From: Planctomycetaceae bacterium
GTDB lineage: Bacteria; Planctomycetota; PLA2
NCBI GenBank assembly: GCA_011525755.1
Contig: WYBS01000112.1
Span: forward strand, 1 to 60,974
Length of the DNA stretch: 60,974 bases
Direction of reading: 5' to 3'
Shown here: positions 51,585 to 60,255 of the stretch, in pieces
How positions within the stretch are numbered: the first letter of the stretch is position 1
How the letters are laid out: each line of letters starts with the position of its first letter
Made by a program: the position numbers and the translations under genes
The notes under the pieces: model-generated
Told to the model about the DNA's origin: nothing
What the model saw: the letters and a program-made list of their open reading frames with translations, nothing else
The model's database searches: none

Positions 51585-52400
51585 ATGGCATACGCAGCGG
51601 GCGTGGACGTCGGATCGACCCAGACGAAGGCGATCGTCATCGACGAGGCCGGCCGGATCGTCGGCCGCGCGCTCACCGACACGGGCGCGAACGTGATCGC
51701 CGCCGCGCAGGAGGCGTTCGGGATCGCGCTCCGCGACGGGAAGGTGCGCGAGGAGGAGGTGGACTACGTGATCGGCACCGGCTACGGCCGGTACAAGGTC
51801 ACGTTCGGCAACGCGCAGGTGACCGAGATCAGCTGCCATGCGCGCGGCGCCGTGCACATGTTCCCGAAGACGCGCACCGTGCTCGACATGGGCGGCCAGG
51901 ACACGAAGGCGATCCGGGTCGGCGCGCACGGCGAGATCGGCGACTTCTGCATGAACGACAAGTGCGCGGCGGGCACGGGCCGGTTCCTCGGCGCCGCGTC
52001 GTCCGCGCTCGAGATCCCGCTCGGCGACCTCGGCCCCACCGCGCTCCGCGCCGAGCGCGCCGTGAAGATCTCGACGACCTGCACGGTCTTCGCCGAGTCC
52101 GAGATCCTCTCGTGGCTCGGCAAGGGGAGAAAGGTCGAGGACATCCTCCTGGGCGTCCACCAGTCGATCGCGTCGCGCTCGATCGGGCTCCTCCGCCGCG
52201 TCGGCATCGAGCCCGAGGTCACGTTCACGGGCGGCGTGGCGCGAAACGTCGGCATGATCCAGACCCTCGAGCAGGCCCTGGGCATGAAGCTCAACGTGAG
52301 CCCGGACAGCCACTACATCGGCGCGCTCGGCGCGGCGCTCTTCTCGCTCGATCACATCCGCGCGAGCCGGGCGCCCGCGCGGGCCGGAGGCAAGGCATGA
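51585..52400 (+). CDS. bcrA: Class I benzoyl-CoA reductase ATPase subunit (BcrA/BzdP-like)
   Basis: One of two ASKHA-fold ATPase subunits that drive electrons at very low potential into the catalytic subunits. The 271 residues have the phosphate loop [13 protein letters not shown], the cluster-ligand cysteines in [10 protein letters not shown] and [11 protein letters not shown], and [13 protein letters not shown]. It is only about 270 residues, much shorter than the Thauera BcrA as I recall it (about 440), and resembles the two short subunits of the Azoarcus BzdNOPQ enzyme. ATGA overlap with the next ATPase gene. Confidence 0.93.
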   Translation: MAYAAGVDVGSTQTKAIVIDEAGRIVGRALTDTGANVIAAAQEAFGIALRDGKVREEEVDYVIGTGYGRYKVTFGNAQVTEISCHARGAVHMFPKTRTVLDMGGQDTKAIRVGAHGEIGDFCMNDKCAAGTGRFLGAASSALEIPLGDLGPTALRAERAVKISTTCTVFAESEILSWLGKGRKVEDILLGVHQSIASRSIGLLRRVGIEPEVTFTGGVARNVGMIQTLEQALGMKLNVSPDSHYIGALGAALFSLDHIRASRAPARAGGKA

Positions 52401-53203
52401 TCGTCACCGCGGGCATCGACGTCGGATCCACCTACGCGAAGGCGGTCGTCCTCGCGGACGGCCAGCGCGTGCTCGGCCGCGCGATGGCGCGCACCGGCTT
52501 CAAGCTCCCCGAGGTCTCGAGGAAGGTCTTCTCCGAGGCGTGCGCGGAGGCGCGCGTCCAGGAGAGCGACATCCGCTACACGGTCGCGACGGGCTTCGGC
52601 CGCAACCAGGTCCCCTTCTGCGACGTGAAGGTGACCGACCTCACGGCCGCGGCGCGCGGCTGCTTCCTCCTCTTCCCGAACACGCGGACGGTCCTCGACA
52701 TCGGCGGCCAGACCATGAAGGCCTCGCGCCTCGACGACGAGGCGAAGGTCCGATCCTTCCGCCTGAACGACAAGTGCGCGGCGGGGACCGGCGCCTTCAT
52801 CGAGAAGACGGCGCGCTACATGGGGTTCGACACGCACGAGATCGGCCCGCTGGCCGCGACCTCGAAGAACGCGGTCCCGATCTCGGGCGTGTGCGCGGTC
52901 TTCGCGGAGTCCGAGGTGATCAACCACCTCTCGCAGGGCTGCGCGCCGGCGGACATCATGCACGGCGCGATCGTCTCGCTCGTGAACCGCGCGGTGCAGC
53001 TCATGAAGCGCGTGCGCATGGAGCCGGAGCATACGCTGGTCGGCGGCATCCTCCGCTTCCCGACGATGGTCGAGGAGATCCGGAAGGAGCTCGGCGATGC
53101 GAACGTGCCGCCGGGCGAGATGGTGCAGTTCATGAGCGCGCTCGGCGCCGCGGTGCTCGGCTACCGGCGCGCCATGAAGCTCGCGCAGGCCGCGCGTGCG
53201 TGA
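52397..53203 (+). CDS. bcrD: Class I benzoyl-CoA reductase ATPase subunit (BcrD/BzdQ-like)
   Basis: The second ATPase subunit, 268 residues: [28 protein letters not shown], Cys ligands in [10 protein letters not shown] and [11 protein letters not shown], and [16 protein letters not shown]. The subunits share one bridging [4Fe-4S] cluster in this family. It ends the operon: a convergent SDR gene follows. No ferredoxin or ferredoxin-reducing enzyme gene is next to it; the electron donor must be encoded elsewhere. Confidence 0.94.
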   Translation: MIVTAGIDVGSTYAKAVVLADGQRVLGRAMARTGFKLPEVSRKVFSEACAEARVQESDIRYTVATGFGRNQVPFCDVKVTDLTAAARGCFLLFPNTRTVLDIGGQTMKASRLDDEAKVRSFRLNDKCAAGTGAFIEKTARYMGFDTHEIGPLAATSKNAVPISGVCAVFAESEVINHLSQGCAPADIMHGAIVSLVNRAVQLMKRVRMEPEHTLVGGILRFPTMVEEIRKELGDANVPPGEMVQFMSALGAAVLGYRRAMKLAQAARA

Positions 53204-53228
53204 AACGAGGGGGCTCCGGGGGCCGACC

Positions 53229-53978
53229 TCAGATGTATTGTCCGCCGTCGACGCGGACGACCTCGCCGGTGATATGCCGCGCCTTCTCCGACACGAGGAA
53301 GAGCGCGACGCTCGCCACCTCCTCGGGCTGCGCGATCCGGCCGAGAACGGACTCCTCCTCCGCGGCGAGGTGGAACTCGCCCGGCAGCGCCCGCATCATC
53401 TCGGTCAGGACCATGCCGGGCGCGATCGCGTTCACGTTGACGTTGCTCTTGCCCAGCTCCTTCGCGAGCGTCTTCGTCAACGCGATCATCCCCCCCTTGC
53501 TCGCGGCGTAGTTCCCCTGCCCGAACTTCCCCCGCATCCCGTTGATCGACGTGATGTTCAGGATCTTCCCGCTTTTCCGCGCGCGGAAGAGGGCGGCCGC
53601 GGCACGGCAGTAGTTGAAGCAGCCCTTCAGGTTCACGTCGAGCACCCTGTCCCACTGCTCCTCGTCCATCTTCCAGACGACCGCGTCGGCGGTGATCCCC
53701 GCGTTGCAGACGAGGATGTCGAGGCCCTGGAGCGCGTCGGCGGCGCGCCGGACCACTTCCTGCGCGTCGGCGAAGCGGGCGACGTCGCTCTCCGCGACGA
53801 ACGCGCGGCGGCCCATGTCCTCGACGTGGCGGGAGACCTCGCCGGCGAGGGGCCCGTCGCCGAGGTGGGTGAATCCGACGTCGCAGCCCTCGGCGGCGAG
53901 CGCGCGCACGATGGCGGCGCCGATGCCGCGGCTGCCGCCGGTCACGAGGGCCTTTCTTCCCGTGAGTCCGAGATCCAT
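53229..53978 (-). CDS. Short-chain dehydrogenase/reductase, FabG-like
   Basis: The 249-residue SDR has TGGSRGIGAAIV for NAD(P), CNAGIT, Ser in ITSINGMRGKFGQ, and YAASKGG (Tyr-X3-Lys) with GxxxTEMM near the end. Length and motifs fit 3-oxoacyl reductases or 3-hydroxyacyl-CoA dehydrogenases. A plausible substrate is an intermediate of ring-opened acyl-CoA, since the gene abuts the benzoyl-CoA operon, but it reads in the opposite direction. I use ATG 53978 (MDLGLTGRKALVTGG). It is divergent from the radical SAM gene, with only 29 bases between the starts. Confidence 0.88.
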   Translation of the reverse strand: MDLGLTGRKALVTGGSRGIGAAIVRALAAEGCDVGFTHLGDGPLAGEVSRHVEDMGRRAFVAESDVARFADAQEVVRRAADALQGLDILVCNAGITADAVVWKMDEEQWDRVLDVNLKGCFNYCRAAAALFRARKSGKILNITSINGMRGKFGQGNYAASKGGMIALTKTLAKELGKSNVNVNAIAPGMVLTEMMRALPGEFHLAAEEESVLGRIAQPEEVASVALFLVSEKARHITGEVVRVDGGQYI

Positions 53979-54007
53979 GCGCGCATGGTAGGGCAAGAGG
54001 GGGCCAA

Positions 54008-55183
54008 ATGCGCCTGAACCCGTGCGAGCTCGAGATCGACCTCTTCTGCAAGGGTGTCGCGATCGACGGCGACCTCCCGCGGGGACTCCTGCGCACCCGC
54101 GCCGGCCTCGGCTCGGGCCTCGAGCTGGTCCTCCCCGGAGCCCCTCCCCTTAAGAAGGACGTGTGGGTGAACGCCCCCGTGACGGAGCCCTTCGTCAGGG
54201 ACACGCCGTTTCTCTTCCGCGGCCAAGACATCCTCGACCGCCGGACGGGCGAAGCCTACGCGGCGACGATCCCGCCCGAGCCGCCGTGGTACGCGCGGCC
54301 CACGTCGTCGGGGAAGCTGATGCGGCAGGTCGGCGTCATGCAGGGGACCTACCTCGGGATCTACGTCGGCGTCTCGTGCACGTTCTGGCGGCAGGGGCTC
54401 GAGTGCCGCTTCTGCACGACCGGGCTCAACGAGGACGTGCAGTCGAGGAAGTCGGTCGAGGACGTGGTCGAGACGGCGCTCGCGGCGAAGGAGGAGTCGG
54501 GTGTCACGTTCGTGCACTTAAACACCGGCTACCAGGGCGGCGCCGCCGCGCGGATCGTCGCGCCCTTCGTCGAGGCGCTCAAGCGGCACGTGGGCGTGCT
54601 CGTGGGCGTGCAGATCGCGCCCGAGGCGCCGAAGTTCGAGTTCGACGCGCTGATCGACGCGGGGGCGGACCACTTCTCGTTCTGCTTCGAGTACATGGAC
54701 CCGGAGGTCTTCCGGCGCCTTTGCCCGGGCAAGGAGCAGGCGATGGGGCAGGAGGCGTTCTTCCGGGCGCTCGAACACTGCCAGGGGCGGATGCCGAAGG
54801 GCGCGTGCTCGGGTGAGATCATCGCGGGCAACGAGCCCATCGAACGGACTCTCGAGGCGATCGACTGGATCACGTCCTTGGGCGCGTTCCCGACGGTGTG
54901 CGTGTTCCGGCCGCTCGCCGGCAGCGCGATGGCGGACGAGCCGCCGCCGCGCTACGAGGACATGCGGCGCGTGATGAAGCACATGTGGGAGCGCTGCCGG
55001 GACCGCTCGGTCCCGATCGGTCTCGCGCCGAACATCGAGGTGTCGCTCGTGTGCCAGCCGACGGACGCCGCGTACCTCGCGGACGGGACGCTCGGGGACC
55101 GCTGGTACATGTGGAAGCTCGGCCTCCTGCGCCGGCTCGCGAGACCGGTCTTCCGGCGGCGGATGCGCCCGCAGCCGGCGTGA
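54008..55183 (+). CDS. Radical SAM protein with an unusual CX8CX2C cluster motif
   Basis: The 391-residue protein has a barrel resembling radical SAM enzymes: CTFWRQGLECRFC (three Cys with spacing CX8CX2C instead of CX3CX2C), a GGE-like loop replaced by VHLNTGYQGGAAARIV, a beta strand VGVQIAPEAPKFEFDAL, HFSFCFEYMDPEVF and the late IAGNEPIERTLEAIDWITSLG, CVFRPLAGSAM. I do not know its reaction. The gene is adjacent to, but not in, the benzoyl-CoA operon and has a tiny spacer from the divergent SDR, so joint regulation is likely. A possible role is maturation of a cofactor or peptide. Confidence 0.8.
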   Translation: MRLNPCELEIDLFCKGVAIDGDLPRGLLRTRAGLGSGLELVLPGAPPLKKDVWVNAPVTEPFVRDTPFLFRGQDILDRRTGEAYAATIPPEPPWYARPTSSGKLMRQVGVMQGTYLGIYVGVSCTFWRQGLECRFCTTGLNEDVQSRKSVEDVVETALAAKEESGVTFVHLNTGYQGGAAARIVAPFVEALKRHVGVLVGVQIAPEAPKFEFDALIDAGADHFSFCFEYMDPEVFRRLCPGKEQAMGQEAFFRALEHCQGRMPKGACSGEIIAGNEPIERTLEAIDWITSLGAFPTVCVFRPLAGSAMADEPPPRYEDMRRVMKHMWERCRDRSVPIGLAPNIEVSLVCQPTDAAYLADGTLGDRWYMWKLGLLRRLARPVFRRRMRPQPA

Positions 55184-55374
55184 CACCTGAGGCCGGCGGC
55201 GATCGCCTCGTTCGAGAGCCGGTGGTGCCTCCGGGCGATCTCGAGGCGTCGCTCGCGCTCCTCCGGGTCGAGCGCGAGGAGCGACCGCCACGCGAACTCC
55301 ATGAGCCGCGAGGTGATCTTCCAGCGCTCCTCCGGCGTCATCCGACGAAACGCCTCGATCTGCTCCCGCGACAC
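55184..55374 (-). pseudogene. Antisense remnant of a small helical protein
   Basis: From a GTG at 55374 the minus strand encodes SREQIEAFRRMTPEERWKIT, then WRSLLALDPEERERRLEIAR and LSNEAIAAGLR. Short proteins of this type precede nucleotidyltransferase or PIN genes in many genomes. The frame has no stop at the expected end and continues into the radical SAM gene on the other strand, so the end seems lost; the partner gene is also missing. No ribosome site is clear. I treat it as a decayed gene. Confidence 0.4.
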
Positions 55375-55691
55375 CACGTCCCAAGTGTGACCCACGGAGC
55401 CCCGGCGCCCGCGCGGTCCGGGGACGAACTCGGCCGCCAGAAGCGCCTTCTCGCCGGGAAGGACGGCGCCCACGAGCTGCCGCTCGAGCCTCGGGATCGA
55501 TGACGAAGGGGTCCCTTGCCAGCACGTCGGCGGAGCGAGGGCAGCGGAGCGGGGGCCGCCCGCGAACGCGCGTGCCGGCGGGGAAGGCGTGTCCGCGAAC
55601 GAACCACAGGTTGCACCGCCGGCTGGGCGGCCGAATCCCGTTACCGTCACCGTAGCTTCGCGCCTGCCTGCTGCGTATTCTGGAAGGCGTC
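55184..55691. other. 508-base stretch without intact gene
   Basis: Between the radical SAM gene and the ECF sigma gene. It contains only the antisense remnant described at 55184-55374 and, at 55676-55681, TATTCT which could be a -10 box of the sigma gene. The upstream part (55380-55650) is open in several frames but none has a start, ribosome site or familiar motif. Confidence 0.5.
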
Positions 55692-56258
55692 ATGAGCGAC
55701 GTCACCCGGATCCTGCAGAGGATCGAGTCGGGCGATCCCTCCGCGGCTGAGCACCTGCTGCCGCTGGTGTATGACGAGCTCCGCAAGCTGGCGGGCGCGC
55801 GGATGGCGCAGGAGTCGCCGGATCATACGCTGCAGGCGACGGCCCTCGTGCATGAGGCGTACATCCGGCTGGTCGATGTCGACCGGGCACAGCACTGGGA
55901 TTCGCGGGGTCACTTCTTCGCCGCGGCCGCCGAGGCCATGCGGCGAATTCTCGTGGAGAAGGCGCGGCACAAGAGTCGCCTGAAGCACGGCGGCGGAGCG
56001 CGGCGGGAGAACCGGGAACCGGGCGACCTCGTGGCCCCCTCTACGCCCGAGGAAATCCTCGCCGTCCACGAGGCGCTCGACGCCCTCGAAGCGACCCATG
56101 CCGAGGCGGCCCGGCTGGTCAAGCTCCGATACTTCGCCGGAATGACGATCCCGGAGGCTGCCGAGGCGCTCGCCGTGTCTCCCAGAAAGGCCGACCAGAT
56201 CTGGAGTTACGCGCGGGCCTGGCTGCTGGCCGAAATGCGGGCCGAACCGCGCGATTGA
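55692..56258 (+). CDS. ECF-type RNA polymerase sigma factor (TIGR02999-like)
   Basis: The 188-residue sigma factor has region 2 (ELRKLAGARMAQESPDHTLQATALVHEAYIRLVD) and region 4 (EAARLVKLRYFAGMTIPEAAEALAVSPRKADQIWSYARAWL). HTLQATALVHEAYIRLVD is the hallmark of the TIGR02999-type sigma factors abundant in Planctomycetota and Acidobacteriota. No anti-sigma factor gene accompanies it; instead a kinase-TPR gene follows after 99 bases, as often seen in planctomycetes, where the kinase may control the sigma factor. Start ATG after GGAAGG. Confidence 0.93.
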   Translation: MSDVTRILQRIESGDPSAAEHLLPLVYDELRKLAGARMAQESPDHTLQATALVHEAYIRLVDVDRAQHWDSRGHFFAAAAEAMRRILVEKARHKSRLKHGGGARRENREPGDLVAPSTPEEILAVHEALDALEATHAEAARLVKLRYFAGMTIPEAAEALAVSPRKADQIWSYARAWLLAEMRAEPRD

Positions 56259-56357
56259 GGCCGTCGCCGCGCGTGCGCGAAAAATCTGGAATCAATGCGC
56301 GAAATCCGGGCGGACGTCGCATTGAACGTCAGCTTGCCCCTTTGCGAAGGCTCCGTG

Positions 56358-59300
56358 ATGAACGAACTGGACATCTTCACCGCCGCGCTCCAGCAGCAGC
56401 CGGACACGCGCCCCGCGTTCCTGGACGGGGCCTGCGCCGGCGACCCCAGACTACGGGAACGGATCGAGCGCCTGCTCGCATTGCACCAGTCACCCGGAGA
56501 GTTCTTCAAGAAGCCGGCCGCGGCCGTGCTGGAAAGCGAGGTCCCCCGCCTCTCCCAGCAGCCCGGCGACGCGATCGGCCCCTACAAGCTGCTGCAGCAG
56601 ATCGGCGAAGGGGGGATGGGCGTCGTCTACATGGCCGAGCAGACCGAACCGGTCGAACGCCGCGTGGCGCTCAAGATCATCAAGCCGGGGATGGACACCC
56701 GGCAGGTGATCGCCCGCTTCGAGGCCGAGCGCCAGGCGCTGGCGATGATGGACCACCCGAATATCGCCCGAGTGCTGGATGCGGGGACGACGGGTGAGGG
56801 TCAAGGGTCGGGAGTCAAGGGTCGAGAATTGCCCGGCGCCCAGCCCTTGACCCTTGGCCGTTGTACCGGCCGCCCCTACTTCGTCATGGAACTCGTCAAG
56901 GGCCTCCCGATCACTCAATACTGCGACGAACAGCACCTCACGCCGCGCGAACGGCTGGAGCTCTTCCTGCCGGTCTGCCAGGCCGTTCAGCACGCGCATC
57001 AGAAGGGGATCATCCACCGCGACCTCAAGCCCTCGAACATCCTCATCGCACGCTACGACGACAAGTGCGTCCCCAAGATCATCGACTTCGGCGTGGCCAA
57101 GGCCGTCTGCCAGCGGCTGACCGAGCGGACGATGTTCACGCAGTACGGCCAGATCGTGGGGACGATCGAGTACATGTCGCCGGAGCAGGCGCAGTTCAAC
57201 CAGCTCGACGTCGACACGCGGAGCGACATCTATTCGCTCGGCGTGCTGCTGTACGAGCTGCTCACCGGAGAGACCCCCTTCGACAAGCAGCGGCTCCGCA
57301 CGGCCGCCTTCGATGAATTGCTGCGGATCATCCGCGAGGAGGAGCCGCCGCGGCCGAGCACGCGGCTGAGCAGCAGCGAGGCGCTGCCGTCGATCGCCGC
57401 CAACCGCAAGACCGAGCCGAAGAAGCTCAGCACGCTTGTCCGCGGCGAGCTGGACTGGATCGTGATGAAGGCGCTGGAGAAGGAACGCGGCCGCCGCTAC
57501 GAGACGGCCAATGGCCTCGCGCAGGACGTGCAGCGGTACTTGGCGGATGAGGCGGTGCAGGCGTGTCCGCCGTCGGTGGGGTATCGGTTCCGCAAGTTCG
57601 CGAGGCGGAACAAGGGGATGTTGGTCACTGCGACGCTCTTGGGCGCGATGCTGCTCGTCCTCGCAGGCAGTTTCGGCTGGATGGCGCGGTCCAGCGCGAC
57701 CCAGCGTTTCCGGAACGCCGAGGCGGTCGCGGCCCTGCTGGACCAGTGTGAGGACGCCCTGCGGACCGACCGGGCGGACGGGGCGGCGATCGCGCTTCAG
57801 GCGGCGGAGCGGCGGGCGGCCGATGGCGGGGCGGATGACCTGGCCGACCGGCTGGCCCGCTGCCGGGCCGACCTGCGACTGCTCCGCGAGCTTGATGCCA
57901 TCGACACGTCCCGTTTCACCTTGACACAGGACATGAGCCCCGACCTCGCAGTCAGCGTCGCCCGGTATCGGCCTGCACTGGCTGCCTATGGGGTGGCTCC
58001 CGACGTCGATCCGCCCACGGCGGCGAAGCGGGTGAACGAGTCGCTGATCCGGGACCGGTTGCTGACCGCCCTGGACCTGTGGATGCCCCTTGCCGAACGG
58101 TCCGACTGGGTGCGGGCGGTGCTCCGGTCCGCCGACCCGGATCCGTATCGGGACGCCGTGCGGGACGCCTTTGCCGCCAGAGACGTTCGAGCGCTGTCCG
58201 CCCTCGCCGGGCGACCGGATGCCCTGACCCAGCCGGCCCGATTCGCGGCCATCGTGGGCTTCTCGGGCGACTACCCGATGGAACGGGCGCGGGAGATCCT
58301 CGAGAGCGCCGTCTGGGTGCGGCCCGGGGACTTTACCCTGCTCATGACCCTGAGCCAGCAGTACCCGATCAACCAGCCCGAAGGGGCGGGCGAGCGGGTC
58401 CGGTGGCTCCAAGCCGCGCTGGCCGTCAACCCGGGGAACTCGGCGGTGCGCAACAACCTGGCCATCGCCCTGGCGTATCAGGGCCACCTGGACGCGGCGA
58501 TCGCTCAGTTCCGGGAGGCAGCCCGGCTCAGTCCAGCCAACGCCTCCGTCCACGACAACCTGGGGAACGCCCTGTTGACGAAGGGAGACCTGGACGAGGC
58601 CATCGCGGCGTACAAGGAGGCGATCCGGCTCGACCCGAAGTTCGCCCCCGCCTGGCACAACCTGGGGAACGCGCTGCTCACGAAGGGGAACCTGGACGAC
58701 GCCACTGCGGCGTACCAGGAGGCGATCCGCCTCGACCCGACGGAGGCGGACACGCATAGCCACTTGGCGAACGCCCTGCGGGGCCGGGGGGACGTGGACG
58801 GGGCCATCACCGAACTCCGTGAGGCGATCCGCCTCGACCCGAACTACGCCGGCGCCCACGGCGAACTGGGGCATGCCCTGGCGAAGCAGGGGAACCTGGA
58901 CGACGCCATTGCGGCGTACCGGGAGGCGGTCCGGCTCGACCCGAAGAGCGCCCTCACCCACAACAACCTGGGGAGAGGCCTGTTCGAGAAGGGCGACATG
59001 GACGGGGCCATTGCCGCCTACAAGGAGGCAGTCCGGCTCGAACCTGCCGATCCCGCACGCCGCCGTAACCTGGGGCTTGCCCTCAGGGAGCAGGGCGACG
59101 CGGACGGGGCCATCACTGAACTCCGTGAGGCGATCCGCCTCGACCCGAACTACGCCGCCGCCTGGCACGACCTGGGGTTCGCCCTGTTCGAGCAGGGGGA
59201 CTTCGACGGGGCCATTGCCGCCTACAAGGAGGCAGCCCGGCTCGAACCTGCCAATCCCGCACGACGCCACAACCTGGGGCTTGCCCTGAGGGACCAGGGG

Positions 59301-60077
59301 GACGTGGATGGGGCCATCACCGAACTCCGGGAGGCGATCCGCCTCGACCCGAACTACGCCGCACCCCACGGCGAACTGGGCTCCATTCTCTGCGACGGGA
59401 AGGGGGACTACGACGGGGCGATCGTCGCCCTCAAGGAGGCGATCCGCCTCGACCCGCACGACGCCACGTTTCGCAGCAACCTCGGAGCCGCCCTGCTCGA
59501 GAACGGGGACTACGACGGGGCGATCGCCGCCTTCAAGGAGGCGATCCGCCTCGACCCGACCGATGCCACGTTTCGCAGCAACCTCGGAGCCGCCTTGTTC
59601 AAGAACGGGGACGCGGAAGGGGCTGTCGCCGAACTCCGCGAGGCGATCCGCCTCGACCCGACCCACGCCCACGCCCGCTGCAACCTGGGGAACGTCCTGC
59701 AACAGAAGGGGAAGCTGGACGACGCCATTGCGGCGTACCGGGACGCGGTCCGGCTCGACCCGAAGGACGCCGACTCCCACAACAAGCTGGGCTGGTTGCT
59801 GGCGGTCGGGCCGGCCCCCCTGCGCGACGGCAAGCAATCGGTTGGGCACGCCACGCGGGCCTGTGAGCTGACCGGTTGGAAGGAGCCCAATTACATCGAC
59901 ACGCTGGCCGCTGCGCATGCCGAGGCCGGGGACTTCGAGCGGGCCGTCGAGCTTCAGATGCAGGCCCTCTCCTTCCCGGAGTTCCAGCAGGCAGATGGCG
60001 AGGGCGGCCGGGAGCGGCTGGACCTGTATGAGCGGAAGATGCCATATCGGGACCCGGCCCTCGCCCCGATGGACTGA
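56358..60077 (+). CDS. Membrane Ser/Thr protein kinase with 13 TPRs
   Basis: The 1239-residue kinase has a short N-terminal helix domain (LDIFTAALQQQPDTRPAFLDG), a Hanks-type kinase domain (glycine loop IGEGGMGVV at about 82-90, Lys106, HRDLKPSN with Asp222, DFG at 243-245), one membrane helix (about 420-441) and a region from about residue 695 with 13 regular TPRs (AIAAYKEAIRLDPKFAP-like) and a degenerate last one. Kinase inside, TPRs outside. An insertion of about 25 residues (146-170) breaks the kinase N-lobe. It follows the ECF sigma gene. ATG 56358 is preferred over 56295. Confidence 0.93.
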   Translation: MNELDIFTAALQQQPDTRPAFLDGACAGDPRLRERIERLLALHQSPGEFFKKPAAAVLESEVPRLSQQPGDAIGPYKLLQQIGEGGMGVVYMAEQTEPVERRVALKIIKPGMDTRQVIARFEAERQALAMMDHPNIARVLDAGTTGEGQGSGVKGRELPGAQPLTLGRCTGRPYFVMELVKGLPITQYCDEQHLTPRERLELFLPVCQAVQHAHQKGIIHRDLKPSNILIARYDDKCVPKIIDFGVAKAVCQRLTERTMFTQYGQIVGTIEYMSPEQAQFNQLDVDTRSDIYSLGVLLYELLTGETPFDKQRLRTAAFDELLRIIREEEPPRPSTRLSSSEALPSIAANRKTEPKKLSTLVRGELDWIVMKALEKERGRRYETANGLAQDVQRYLADEAVQACPPSVGYRFRKFARRNKGMLVTATLLGAMLLVLAGSFGWMARSSATQRFRNAEAVAALLDQCEDALRTDRADGAAIALQAAERRAADGGADDLADRLARCRADLRLLRELDAIDTSRFTLTQDMSPDLAVSVARYRPALAAYGVAPDVDPPTAAKRVNESLIRDRLLTALDLWMPLAERSDWVRAVLRSADPDPYRDAVRDAFAARDVRALSALAGRPDALTQPARFAAIVGFSGDYPMERAREILESAVWVRPGDFTLLMTLSQQYPINQPEGAGERVRWLQAALAVNPGNSAVRNNLAIALAYQGHLDAAIAQFREAARLSPANASVHDNLGNALLTKGDLDEAIAAYKEAIRLDPKFAPAWHNLGNALLTKGNLDDATAAYQEAIRLDPTEADTHSHLANALRGRGDVDGAITELREAIRLDPNYAGAHGELGHALAKQGNLDDAIAAYREAVRLDPKSALTHNNLGRGLFEKGDMDGAIAAYKEAVRLEPADPARRRNLGLALREQGDADGAITELREAIRLDPNYAAAWHDLGFALFEQGDFDGAIAAYKEAARLEPANPARRHNLGLALRDQGDVDGAITELREAIRLDPNYAAPHGELGSILCDGKGDYDGAIVALKEAIRLDPHDATFRSNLGAALLENGDYDGAIAAFKEAIRLDPTDATFRSNLGAALFKNGDAEGAVAELREAIRLDPTHAHARCNLGNVLQQKGKLDDAIAAYRDAVRLDPKDADSHNKLGWLLAVGPAPLRDGKQSVGHATRACELTGWKEPNYIDTLAAAHAEAGDFERAVELQMQALSFPEFQQADGEGGRERLDLYERKMPYRDPALAPMD
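56797..56854. repeat. In-frame inverted-repeat insertion inside the kinase domain
   Basis: AGGGTCAAGGG (56797-56807) and CCCTTGACCCT (56844-56854) are perfect inverted arms; a direct copy AGTCAAGGGTCGAG lies at 56813-56826. Together they code for about 25 extra residues (GEGQGSGVKGRELPGAQPLT then LGRCT) between DAGTT and GRPYFVMEL, which are contiguous in ordinary planctomycete kinases. Confidence 0.6.
58442..59772 (+). repeat. Tandem 102-bp TPR-coding repeats
   Basis: Thirteen units of about 102 bp repeat at DNA level, for example GAGGCGATCCGCCTCGACCC, which recurs in most units. Some neighbours (units ending at about 59100 and 59310) are almost identical, so unit number may vary between strains by recombination. 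Confidence 0.75.
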
Positions 60078-60132
60078 CCGGACACAGATCAGGGACAACC
60101 GGGCTTGGCCCGGACTGAGAATTGGAAACAAC

Positions 60133-60173
60133 GGCCGGCGGGGTCCTTACCGCGAAGCAAGCCCCCGCCGGCC
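60133..60173 (+). terminator. Strong hairpin after the kinase gene
   Basis: GGCCGGCGGGG and CCCCGCCGGCC form a perfect 11-bp stem around a 19-base loop 55 bases after the kinase stop. No T-run follows, so it is probably a factor-assisted terminator or an mRNA-stabilising stem. Confidence 0.5.
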
Positions 60174-60255
60174 CGGCATCGCCCCGGCGCACGGTCTGCG
60201 CGCCGGGAACGGTGTCCTTTCATCGTACCGCAGACCGAGCGAAAGGACCATTCCG

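Noticed and set aside
56490-60131. Long antisense frame across the kinase-TPR gene
   Set aside because: Repeats in it mirror the TPR units on the coding strand; there is no start signal or domain.
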